A stretch of DNA of 33,864 nucleotides from Trichinella spiralis (taxonomy: Eukaryota; Nematoda; Enoplea; Trichinellida; Trichinellidae), in assembly GCA_000181795.3 (NCBI GenBank), contig CM012955.1:5281935-5315798 (forward strand), given 5' to 3'. The notes below the pieces were generated by a model, which was not told the origin of the DNA, ran no database searches, and worked only from the letters and a program-made list of their open reading frames with translations. Position numbers and translations under genes: made by a program. Below, in pieces: positions 22,737-32,297 of this stretch; within the stretch, counting starts at the first letter, position 1; each line of letters starts with the position of its first letter.

Positions 22737-24185
22737 ATGAAGAAACAGCAGCAAAGTTGTTCAAATGAAAGTGTGGGAAATTTTAATTGTTTTTTGGATC
22801 CAAATTATAAAGACACCAACGAAGTTATAAAATACTATTCGGCAATGGCAACAAATTACGATACTGTAAATTGTTTTTCTCATATCTTTGCACTGCAAAT
22901 TGTAATTATTACGATCATTCATTCATTCATACGACATTACGTGAAATATTTTCAACGATCAACTTTGATTTTCATGTCTTAATTATGGAAATATACACTG
23001 AAGAGAAAAAAAAACAAATTAAAAATTAAACTAACAACGATTATTGATAATATATATGAAAAATTGTGACATAACTCGATTGGTTTTATATTTGTACAGA
23101 AATGATATTTTTTTTTAATTTTTAATTTAGATTATCGATAATGGATATTACAGAGGTCCAAAAATTGTAGCCAGTTCTGTGAATGATATAATTGAAGATA
23201 AAAATGCTCTACTGATTGATATTTGCGGAGGAACCGGCTCCACAGCTTTGGAAGTAAATAATTTTTATACGAAATGAATTTGTAATCTGACATTGCGACT
23301 CGAATTTATTGAAATTTTCTGTTTTTTTTTAATTAATGAAATCAACTATATCGAAACTTTTTCTTCTTTAATAATTATTTCTATTTTTTAAAATGACAAT
23401 TATTTTACTCGACATCGTCAATCAGTAGTATTTTCTAAAACTGGTAATTGTTATTATATTCATTTGAATTTTATTTTTCATTCAATTCATGTATATTATT
23501 CGATAGTGAACAAGCAAATCAATGAAAAAAAAAAGAAGAAAGATGTATTTTTTTTCTCCTGTACCTAATGGGGTTATTTTTGTCGGTTTTAATTAATTTT
23601 GCATTTTCAGTTGCGAAAATACGGATTTCAGAACATTGATTGCATCGACGCTTGCGAAAGTATGCTTGAAATTGCAAAGCAAAAAAGTGCATACTCGAAT
23701 TGCATCTGCGAACTGTTGCTTCCGGGAAAACAGTCTACTTTGAATGCCGGTAACTTTCGTTTTGCAGCATCATTTTGCACTGACTATTATTATTATTTTT
23801 TTTTATTGAAGAAAAATACGACTGTGTTTTTTGTGTTGGCTCGTTTGCTCCTGGACATTTGCAACCTGAAGTGGTGGATGAATTTATTCGCATCCTGAAA
23901 AATGGTGAGCATCAACGTTAAACCATTGGAAAATTATGCCATTTTTTGTTGTTTTGTTTTGTTTTTTAATAAGCATATTCTTTTTTGCATAATTGTTTTC
24001 ATTTTGCAGAAGGATATTGTGTGATCGGGATGAGAGAGGAATGGCTTTACGCTGCCGACGATTACAGAGACAAATTGGAACCGTATATGTTTAAATTGAA
24101 AAAATGGCGCTTGATCAAGCGAGAAAAGTTTGAAAATTGGTTCGAAAATCATTCAGGCATTGTCTATATTTTCAAAAAATGCTAA
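22737..24185 (+). CDS. METTL27: METTL27-like SAM-dependent methyltransferase
   Basis: Five exons: 22737-22865, 23131-23253, 23611-23749, 23812-23904 and 24010-24185, all phases closing, 219 residues. The layout is that of the small class I methyltransferases related to METTL27: YYSAMATNYDTIIDNGYYRG (the Y-x3-A-x-x-YD substrate-side helix), then motif I LLIDICGGTGSTALEL with the glycine loop at residues 73-79, then the acidic motif II residue in NIDCIDACESMLEIAKQK (Asp 97), then YDCVFCVGSFAPGHLQPEVV (motif IV region), and EGYCVIGMREE as strand 6. Substrate is unknown for the family. The frame is open up to an ATG at 22650, but an acceptor-like ATTGTAG ending at 22696 and a good AAAATGAAG context favour 22737. 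A polyadenylation signal AATAAA is at 24362-24367. The family assignment is good; orthology to METTL27 in the strict sense is less certain. Confidence 0.88.
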
Positions 24186-25492
24186 TTTTACCTTTTTATT
24201 TTTAATCATAAATGTTTTAATTCTTCTTTCCCTTTTCCAATTATGATGGAAATGATGATTCTATTCGAATGCTAATTTGGCGTTTTTATACATTTTTGAA
24301 ATTACTGTAATGTTCTACTTCAATCTCTTACGTTACCATGATTATTAGTATTTTCGTTTGAAATAAAAAAAATTGTATTTTAAATCTCATTTTTCATTTT
24401 ATTGATTTCAAATTAATTTTATGATATCAAAATTCAACAAGCGTTTGTATAGTTGCCCCGTTCCGTACAACAAGCACCGCGAAAGCAGAAAATACTTTTC
24501 CATTTGTCAGCATTGGAGTGATTCACAGAAAATTCGATCGCCGTAACTGATATTTCCTGCGTTGACGACGATGACAAATAGCATGATCAATGTCATCGTG
24601 ATTCACTGATCAAACATATCACTCATTTCCTAATGCGCATATTAAATGGATGACACATCGAAATCCGTACAAACATACCGGCAACATGACAACACTTTGA
24701 AATGATTCAACAAAAAACAGCAAATCTTTCACAACCGTTTTTCCCCTCCTATTTGACGTTTATTCAAATTACTCTTCCAATAAATAATAATTCGATCATA
24801 CACACCAAAATGCTTCACATAAATATTTTCATATTTATCGTTCACATCAGATATTTTTTCAGTATGTTTAATTAATATTTTTCAAAAAACTGAAGCTTTA
24901 TTCAAATGAATTTCCCATAAGCGCACTGTCATTTTCAATAATAGCACATTACCAGTTTACAGACACTACTAAATACTAGTCCTGTAATTTTGATTCTAAA
25001 AAGCACTGAATATCCGGCATTTATCTGACATTACCAAAATTAACCAAAGCAGGTCACCACATGTTTTACACAATGACTATGTTTATTATGGTGAATCGGC
25101 CAAAGTTCAGTGTCATCACTGGGGCGAACGATACTATTTTATTTCTGTTTTAAGATATACACCCACTTTGTAAAGTTTGACGTTTCAAAAGTAAAACATT
25201 CATTGAAAGTTGTGTTATCAATTTTTACAGCACATTTCCAACAGATTTTGAAATTTGCACCACGTGCGCAACCATCTGATTTGAAAATGACATGTTAACA
25301 GAACACTGATTAAAGTGCTACATAATTGCATTTACTCAAAATAGCAATGACTGGAAAATCAAATGATTAAGAATGTGAAAAACGTCCCTATCCATAACAA
25401 TAACTTCCCAAAGTAAATTTTTCAACAAACACATTTTCCATCTAATTTATTTATTTTTATCCCATTCACCAAAAAAGCAAAGAGAAAAAACA
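24186..25492. other. Convergent intergenic region between METTL27-like gene and OAZ
   Basis: Both flanking genes point into it, so it holds their 3' UTRs. OAZ polyadenylation signals (AATAAA on the minus strand) lie at 25446-25455. A 9-bp stem ACGATGACA/TGTCATCGT occurs at 24568-24599. A short frame at 25110-25298 is unsupported. Confidence 0.5.
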
Positions 25493-26262
25493 CTATGCGT
25501 CCGTATACTTCATAAAAATCACATCTTCAGCATTATTCATTGGGGTTTCACCTGGAGCGACCGTGCGAAATCCAAAATAGGAAAAACTTCGAATCAGAAG
25601 TGCTCGATCATTGCGCTCTTTATCGATTACCAAATAAATTTCTTCAAGTTTCAAGGTTTCGGTCACAAACTCTAACACGCTGATAAACCTAGAAAAATTG
25701 CTTTTATTAAAACAACAGCCCTTTGAAATTAATACACACACTATTAATAATATTACTACACATTAACTAATATACAATGACTAAAAGTGTAGCTTACCCT
25801 TTCCTTGATAACAGCGCAACATCTGTCAAAGTTACATAAAGATGAATACATTTTGGTGAAACAATTATAGCATTCCAGATGTTTTTAATGCCATCGGTGA
25901 CCCCAATGATAAATTTTAATCTTACTGCTTCAAATGATTGCAAAGAATTATTCTGAAAAAAACACTATCATTAATATCATATGTGAAAAATCGTTGAAAC
26001 AAAAAACTTACTAAAAATTGTTGCATGCATAAATCAGAGTTCAAAACAGAGGGCTCTGTTTTGAACCCCACACCGCTGCCCTCTGCGCACTTAAAAGTGC
26101 ATTTGCTGTCGGCGGCGTGAGGCACATCAGGAGCACCATTTTAGGCCTCCATCAAGTTGGATAGAGAAATGAATACACCTAAAAAAATACACCATCAACT
26201 TCAATTCAGAACAAAATTTCATAACGCTATCACCCAAAGTTGTTCGGGATTCGAAGCTGCAT
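25493..26262 (-). CDS. OAZ1: Ornithine decarboxylase antizyme, expressed by +1 frameshift
   Basis: Antizyme binds ornithine decarboxylase, sends it to the proteasome and blocks polyamine uptake; its synthesis needs polyamine-stimulated +1 frameshifting. Minus-strand exons: 26262-26234, 26178-26012, 25952-25798 and 25688-25493. Short ORF1 reads MQLRIPNNFG then CIHFSIQLDGGLKWCS and stops at TGA (26129-26127). Skipping one T at 26129 gives SDVPHAADSK in the +1 frame, matching the family's WCS-stop/DAPH junction. The main part has VLEFVTETLKLEEIYLVIDK, NDRALLIRSFSYFGFRTVAP and the end DVIFMKYTDA, corresponding to the conserved ODC-binding C-terminal domain. The total is about 181 residues after the shift. 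Phases at all joins close only if the +1 shift is included. Exon 1 and its ATG are inferred by phase and context; an N terminus from another upstream exon is possible. Confidence 0.95.
26039..26100 (-). promoter_or_regulatory. Candidate 3' frameshift stimulator with two competing stems
   Basis: Downstream of the shift site, in exon 2, three pairings are visible. A small hairpin GCACTT/AAGTGC lies at 26100-26087. A perfect 13-bp palindrome with a 2-nt centre lies at 26066-26039 (arms GTTCAAAACAGAG and CTCTGTTTTGAAC). An 8-bp GC-rich stem joins CAGAGGGC at 26085-26078 to GCCCTCTG at 26054-26047. The 8-bp stem and the palindrome use the same bases, so they exclude each other. Stimulatory RNA structure 3' of the shift site is known for antizymes; that this particular structure acts so is inference. 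Confidence 0.55.
26127..26138 (-). promoter_or_regulatory. Programmed +1 frameshift site of antizyme
   Basis: In mRNA sense the codons are TGG TGC TCC TGA followed by T, the classical animal antizyme shift site. The stop of ORF1 is read through by skipping its first T so that GAT becomes the next codon. The site lies in exon 2. Confidence 0.95.
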
Positions 26263-27058
26263 TTTCAGAGAGACACACACACAGAGAGAGAGAGAGAGAA
26301 AGAGCAACTGCAAAACGACCAACCCGACTGAAAGTCGAAATATGAGCAATGAAACTGATGACGTCAGAGTCTGTTTGTTTTTTACCTGCAAATCACTTAA
26401 GACATACTGTATCAGTTATTAAAATCAATTAAATAAATATAAATAAAAATTATCATCAGGATATTTAAATAAATACTTTTATTTATAATTTATAATAATA
26501 ACTATTTGATTTTTAATTTTACAAATCACAATTTTTATTACAGTAAAATTTTATTCATGGTCCATATTTCTTATAATAAATGAAAGTGATACAAGTTTAT
26601 TAAGTGAAATATATTTCAAAAATAATATAACAATTATGAATATATTAATTTTAAATTTAATTCATTTTCACCGTTTATTTGTATATGGAATTATTTTAAT
26701 TGTACTTAACTTTTCTTTATTTTACAGAATGCACTGTACTACATGAGAAGTAAATAGAATATTATCCAATTCAATACAGTTGAATTGTATTGATTTTTTC
26801 TAATTTTCATTGTACGTTTATATTATACTTCTGGCCTATTTGAAAGGGAAGAAACGTATTAAAAATATACAATATTGAAAATTACACTGATGAGTTTTGT
26901 GATAAATCATAATTTAAGTTTTATTGTTTTATCAAAATGGTTAATTGAGCTTATCAGTAGATTATTTACATTCAGTTCAAATGGCGCGTTTTTTATCGCA
27001 GTCCATTAAATTTTAAAATACGGCGTACTTTTATTTTAGTATCAATACTTGAAATAAA
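26263..27058. promoter_or_regulatory. Bidirectional promoter region of OAZ and TYW5
   Basis: The two genes start about 800 bp apart and point away from each other. The OAZ side has a CA/GA microsatellite in its 5' UTR (about 26272-26300) and a perfect CRE-type palindrome TGACGTCA at 26359-26366, about 100 bp upstream of the OAZ start. An 8-bp stem TCAATACA/TGTATTGA lies at 26771-26793. On the TYW5 side a T-rich acceptor-like TTTATTTTAG ends about 20 nt before the start codon. Promoter function is inferred from position. Confidence 0.4.
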
Positions 27059-28568
27059 ATGACCACAAAGCAGTTGCCTGTGTACACTTATCCAGCTATT
27101 CCAAATTTGATAAGTACATGTGCATTTCCAGTTTCATAATTACTATATAAATGTTGATGGTTGTTTTCCAAAATAATGTAATATGATAAAATTCTAAGAA
27201 AATTTTTTTAATGTTTTATAAGACGAAACACTGTATTTACAACTTGTTTAATGCATTTTTACATAGTGTGCTTATTTCCAATGCCGTTTATTTGTAGTTT
27301 ATAATTAAATAGAAATGACTGTTTATCATTCATAATTTAGAATTTTTAATTAATTTGTTTTACGAAAGGGAAGCATTTATTATTCGCGGTATTGATATCG
27401 GAAAATGTACTGCACTGTGGTCCAGCGTTGAATATTTAAAGTCAAAAATACCGGATGAGGTGAATGCTAGTGTTCATGTATCAACAAATCCGAAACTGAA
27501 CTTTCTTAGAAGAAACTTTGAATACAAGTATGTTGCTCATGATATATGACACGGGTTAGATATTTATTTGTTTTCTTTTATTTCATAGAATTCTGAAGTT
27601 GAAAGCCATTCTAGAAAGATGTAGCCGAAATGAACAAACAGAATTTTTTCTTTCAAAAGTGTGATTGAAAAGTGTGTACATTTTCCAGTAACTATTTCTA
27701 TTATAGGATGAAAAATATTACATGCGTGCATTAGGCAGTGATCATCGCAAGGACGCCGCATGTATTCAAACTGATTTCCCCTACTTAATGCCAGATTTGC
27801 AGCTGCCGTTTCTGTTTGATAAGGATAAAATTTTTTCTTCCGTTCTGAGAATATCATCTGCAGACATACAAATATGGACCCATTACGATGTCTGCATCAC
27901 ATTTATAAAATCAGTTGTTATTCTGTGACTTTTTTTAGATTATGGATAATATTTTATTACAAATTGTTGGACGAAAACGAGTAGTCTTGTTTGATCCATC
28001 ACAGATTCCGTATCTGTATTTAGAAGGTGTTGAAGCAGCGCATAAATTATTCACAGTTTTTAATTAATATACATTTTAGGTGACAAGTCAAAGGTCATCG
28101 ATATCGATGATTTGGAAAGTACTGAATTTCCCCAATTTCAGCGTGCAGTACGTAATGAAGGCATTCTTTATCCTGGTGATGTTCTGTATATTCCAGGTGC
28201 GGAATGAAATGTTTGCTTAATTTTTCAAATGAAACTTTATTTTAAATTAAGAACTTTTTATTTTAATTAAATTTTTAATTGAAAATGTTTACAATTTATA
28301 ATTTCATTTAGCTCTGTGGTTTCATAATACAACGGCTATGGATTTCAGTATATCAGTGAATATTTTTTGGCAACATCTTGATAGTTCGTTTTATGATAAA
28401 AAAGATTTATATGGAAATCGCGATCTTATTCTTGCACAGAAAGCTTTCCAATGCTTTGACCAAGGAGCAAAACTTTTAGAGAAGCTGCCATCACCATATC
28501 GACAGTTTTACTTTTCACGCTCCTTGCAGTTGCTTCAGGATAAAATTGATTCAACCAATGAAAAATAA
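27059..28568 (+). CDS. TYW5: tRNA wybutosine hydroxylase TYW5 (JmjC domain)
   Basis: TYW5 is an Fe(II)/2-oxoglutarate oxygenase that hydroxylates the wybutosine precursor at the base 3' of the tRNA-Phe anticodon. Seven exons: 27059-27113, 27341-27527, 27589-27658, 27707-27889, 27939-28026, 28080-28196 and 28312-28568, with closing phases, 318 residues against about 315 in human. Similarity runs along the whole protein: FIIRGIDIGKCTALW, EFFLSKDEKYYMRALG, RKDAACIQTDFPYLMPDL, ISSADIQIWTHYDIMDN, GRKRVVLFDPSQIPYLYLEG, GDVLYIPALWFHN and VNIFWQHL. The iron ligands of the family are present: His 163 and Asp 165 in THYD, and His 238 in WFHN. The short first exon (MTTKQLPVYTYPAIPNLI) is placed by phase and by likeness to the family's N terminus. 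A polyadenylation signal AATAAA (28564-28569) overlaps the stop. Likely active. Confidence 0.95.
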
Positions 28569-29151
28569 AGATGCTCAATATTTTTCATAATACTTGTGAA
28601 AATTTGAATTATTGTTCATTATTAAATGTACATTTATAAAAATACGACTGTTCAATGGAATCATGATCACTGATTTCATTTATTAATAAATAGCGTTACT
28701 GTCAGAAACAGGGGAAATCAGCATACTAATATACCTGTAATAATAATTATAGTTATAATAATTTTTAAACTTTATGTCGTGTTCAGGTTTTACATTTTTA
28801 TATTTTATTATTGATTTTACGACTTTATTTCAACTTGAATTTTCTTTTACAGTACTTACTTTTGTTACAGTACGTAAGCTGTGATTATTTCTTTGAAGCG
28901 TGTGGCATATGCAAAATATATCATTCATTTGGAATTCTATTTTATTATAGCTATTTTATATCTTGGACACACATAATTATTAAATTGTATAATGAAGTTA
29001 TTTCTTTTTGATTTATTTTATAATTTGGCACATTTTCTTGCCATCTTTGTTTATTTCTGACTTAACACAATCATATTTCACTTGGGAAAAAAGTTTTGCT
29101 TTAATTATTAATATATTAATTGTTATTTGTTTTTTATAGTGCATTTCCGAA
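28569..29151. other. Intergenic spacer between TYW5 and UBL7-like gene
   Basis: 583 bp of AT-rich sequence. It ends with a T-rich acceptor (TTTTTTATAG ending at 29139) 12 nt before the next start codon. No gene seen. Confidence 0.5.
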
Positions 29152-31099
29152 ATGGTCATGGTTCGAATATTTGCAGATGATACTATAGATAGTACCATTC
29201 ATAATTTTGAGTGTAAAACAGTTGGCGAACTGAAGCAGTCCTGTCAGAAAATTGTTCCTCTAGATGAGAAGATTACAGAGTTTGGTAATAATTTATATTA
29301 AATATTGCAATGAATGTTATTATTTAAAGGATTTTATTTATTCATTAAGTTGCAATATATTGTGGTAATACGTTGTCAGATGACAAAGAACTTACTGAAG
29401 AAAATGGAATTTATTCCTGGAGCATCATTAAGCTTCTTTCACGTGTGAAAGAACCATCTGCAGAAAGTGTGTAAAATTTTATATTTTAATAAATAATTTA
29501 TAAAGTAAAGATAGTTTTATAGCTCTTGTTCTTCGTAAGGGAGAGTGTTTGTCTACATCCCGAAGTTTCAGAACGATGAGCATTTACAATTTAACAACTA
29601 CGCTTGAGAAGGTTTCATCAGTTGTAAGTTGAAATTTTCTGCTATCAAATTTGTCCTGTATTTAAAATACTATTAATATCAGCATCGAAAAATGATGGCA
29701 GATCCTCAGTGTGCACGGAGGTTTCTCACTGTTGTTCCACAGTTAAAGCAAGATTCACTGGCATGGGGTATTATGGTTTGCTTAACATTCGCATTTTCAG
29801 AAATTTATTTGCAACTTATAGCTGCATTAAGAGATTGGATGCTCATGTCTTTTTTCTTTAAATCTGAAAACGTTTTCAGGTAAGATTTTTCAGCATTACA
29901 ACAGTATATGAACAGATTGTAATTGTTTGCTTATTATATGTATCGTGATTTGCTTCCTTTGGGTGGTACTGGGTTCATACACATATCAGATGTCGTTACG
30001 GGTTTATTTTGAGTGAAAATATTGTTTGCAAAGCAAAAATGTTTTCAATAAATGTTTAAAAGCTTTTTTTAAATGTAAGTGATTATAAACAAGTACTTTG
30101 TTGTATATTTACTTATGTAGTCCAGTTAATGCCGAAGATAAACTGAAAACTTGTTGAAAATTCAATATTTATTATTATTATTATTACACAGGAGCGAATA
30201 ATAATATTAATAAATCAAACATTGTTAAATGGAAATTTATTTTATTCAACATAAAGTCACTGTTATCAATATGGCATAAATAATGAACAAGTAGAAGTTT
30301 ACATATAGAAAATCAGAACGATGCGGATTGTTTTATAAAAAAGATTAACTCCTTAACTTTATCAATTTAGCATTGGTGATGCTCATCCAGCATTCATATC
30401 TGCATTTTACGCGATGTCTTCAACTTTGTTAGAACGAGCTGCTAAGAGAAGCACACCACTTAAAGGAGTAACACTTTCTTTCCAAAGTAATATTTGAAAC
30501 GCTTTTCCATTTAAGTAAGTTTCAAATACGAACGTCACCTGTTTAAGGAGTCGACGAAAATCAAGCAGACATACAATATGAGCCCGGTATTGCACAGCTA
30601 TTACGTGCGCATGTAAATATTGAATAACCATTGCCAAAGTTGAATTTCTTTTATTAATCATTAATCGGACTTTAGAATCTAGCTCGTAGACTGTATCGGC
30701 AGAACATTTTACAATCTCCACATAGGAGTATGCTGTTATTGTAATTGTTGAATTACGCTTTTGTAATGATTAATTTTCTTTTTCTAGGAGCGAATCAAAT
30801 CAGACAATCAACTCCATCAAATACAAATCAGCAGTCTGTTACAGGAAACCAACAATTTACGAGGGATCTATTATCCGATGCTCTTAGGCAAGCCAGAGAA
30901 AGGACATTTGAAGTAATGGAAATTCCTGTATCATTATCATATTTTCAATTTTTACCTTTAGTCGCAGATGGAAATGCTACGAGATTTGGGTTTTCACAAT
31001 GACGAAGAGAATGCTCATTTTTTAGAAGTCTCTAACGGTAACCTGGATTTAGCCGTGAATTTGATACTTGCTGAAAGAGAAAGGATGACAATGGACTAG
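29152..31099 (+). CDS. UBL7: Ubiquitin-like protein 7 homolog (UBL-UBA)
   Basis: Seven exons: 29152-29284, 29350-29466, 29523-29623, 29683-29879, 30371-30486, 30788-30912 and 30962-31099, with closing phases, 308 residues. The N-terminal ubiquitin-like domain covers about residues 1-80 (VGELKQSCQKIVPLDEKI, VAIYCGNTLSDDKELTEENG). The middle has MMADPQCARRFLTVVPQLKQ and AHPAFISAFYAMSSTLLERA, which align with human UBL7 segments ending in AHPALVNAI. FTRDLLSDALRQARER matches the UBL7 motif before the UBA domain, and MLRDLGFHNDEENAHFLEVS with NLDLAVNLILA is the UBA domain (about 264-305). UBL7 is a presumed adaptor linking ubiquitin chains to other partners; its biochemical role is poorly known. 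A 33-nt in-frame stretch at 29768-29800 has intron-like ends but is treated here as coding. An AATAAA signal is at 31271-31276. Confidence 0.9.
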
Positions 31100-31639
31100 A
31101 AATAATAATAATTCGAATTCCAAGTATTAATATTAAATTTAGATTCAGAACGCATTTTCGATTACGTCTAACAATTTCTTTCTGTCAATAATAGTGACAA
31201 CAGTTTTACCGGAAAACATCTATCTTTCAAAGTAGTTAATCTACAGAAATTCTAGATAAGCTTGTTTTCCAATAAAATTAGAAAGAATAATGCGAAATGA
31301 TCATTCAAATCTGATACCACAACTTAATATTCATATGGAGAAGTAGAAAAGCGTAATAATGATCGAAAAGTATTTTAAAAATTCCTACATGAATAACTGA
31401 AATTCATTTCTGACTATTCAAGAAAATGGTAGGTGCGAATTACTTTTCATTAGTGATGATCAGGAATGGTGCTTCGCCGCATAACAATTGCAGTTTAAAG
31501 TTTTACAGTAATGTTCAGTTTAAAATGCAACAGACATAAAGGCAGCGTTGAAAATTTCAACTTCAGTTTAACGCGTGTCGTCAACCTGAGCGCATAGTAA
31601 AGCACTCAATCTCTTTAATCTGTAGAAAACAACGAGAAA
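31100..31639. other. Intergenic spacer before the acidic-protein gene
   Basis: 540 bp holding the UBL7 3' UTR. An acceptor-like TTTAATCTGTAG ends at 31625, 14 nt before the next ATG. No gene seen. Confidence 0.5.
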
Positions 31640-32297
31640 ATGGAGAGGACCGGCAACCACCAAGAAACGGTAAACTTTTCAAATATTGACGTGTAATTTG
31701 AAAATAATTTTAATAATTTGTTTGTTTTTAATTCAGTTTAACGAGGTTGCTTGGAAAAAGCTGAAGTTGGATGATGACCAACTGAAAGATTATGAGAAGC
31801 AGGTTAAGCCGAATGCGGATATTGAAGAGACCAGCCAGGATGAACAAGCAATGGAAACCAATGCTGAGAACAATGATTCGAACAGTGTGATTGGAAATGA
31901 AAGTGAACTGATGATGGTCAGTGGAAGTCGACAACGTTCCATGCTTGATGAAGAGAAAAAAGTTGGAGAATCTGTTAGAAATATCAATGCGGATAAGGTG
32001 AACGAAGGCGTATTTGAAGGGTCGTCAGATGGAAATGAACAGTCCAGTAGCCGTAACGATGCACAAGTGATGTATGATACAGCGTGTGAAGCCACCAATG
32101 AACAGGCGGATGAAAATATGGATGAATCTCAAAATGGAGTGTTAGGTGGCGAAATAGATTGTGATCGTGAAGTATCCCATATTTGTCCCGCTGTCCTTCT
32201 GCTATGGTCCATGCGGGGAACGCCTTGTTTTAATACATTGTTGATGGAATTTCTGCAGATTATGTCTGACTCGTCTGAGGAATGCGAGGAACCTTAA
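31640..32297 (+). CDS. Small acidic protein of unknown function, two exons
   Basis: Exon 1 is 31640-31669 (MERTGNHQET) with donor GTAAAC, and exon 2 is 31737-32297 after acceptor TTTTAATTCAG, phase 0. This gives 196 residues. The intron bases can also be read in frame upstream of exon 2 as a hydrophobic segment, but they lack an ATG start, so the spliced form is preferred. The protein is rich in Asp, Glu, Asn and Ser (DDDQLKDYEKQ, ENMDESQNG) and likely disordered. A compact hydrophobic C-terminal helix (CPAVLLLWSMRGTPCFNTLL) is followed by an acidic tail SDSSEECEEP that has casein kinase 2-like sites. The family is not recognised; a nuclear chaperone- or adaptor-like role is only a guess from composition. 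A polyadenylation signal AATAAA is at 32436-32441. Confidence 0.75.

Noticed and set aside
26244-26262. TTCGAATCCC on the minus strand, like a tRNA T-loop
   Set aside because: No cloverleaf can be built around it and it lies in the first coding exon of antizyme.
30407-30721. 104-codon minus-strand frame
   Set aside because: It overlaps a UBL7 exon and intron on the opposite strand and has no family match.
31686-31736. Hydrophobic N-terminal extension of the acidic protein that mimics a signal peptide
   Set aside because: It has no ATG start (first codon TTG) and is better explained as an intron between 31669 and 31737 with good GT and TTTTTAATTCAG ends.
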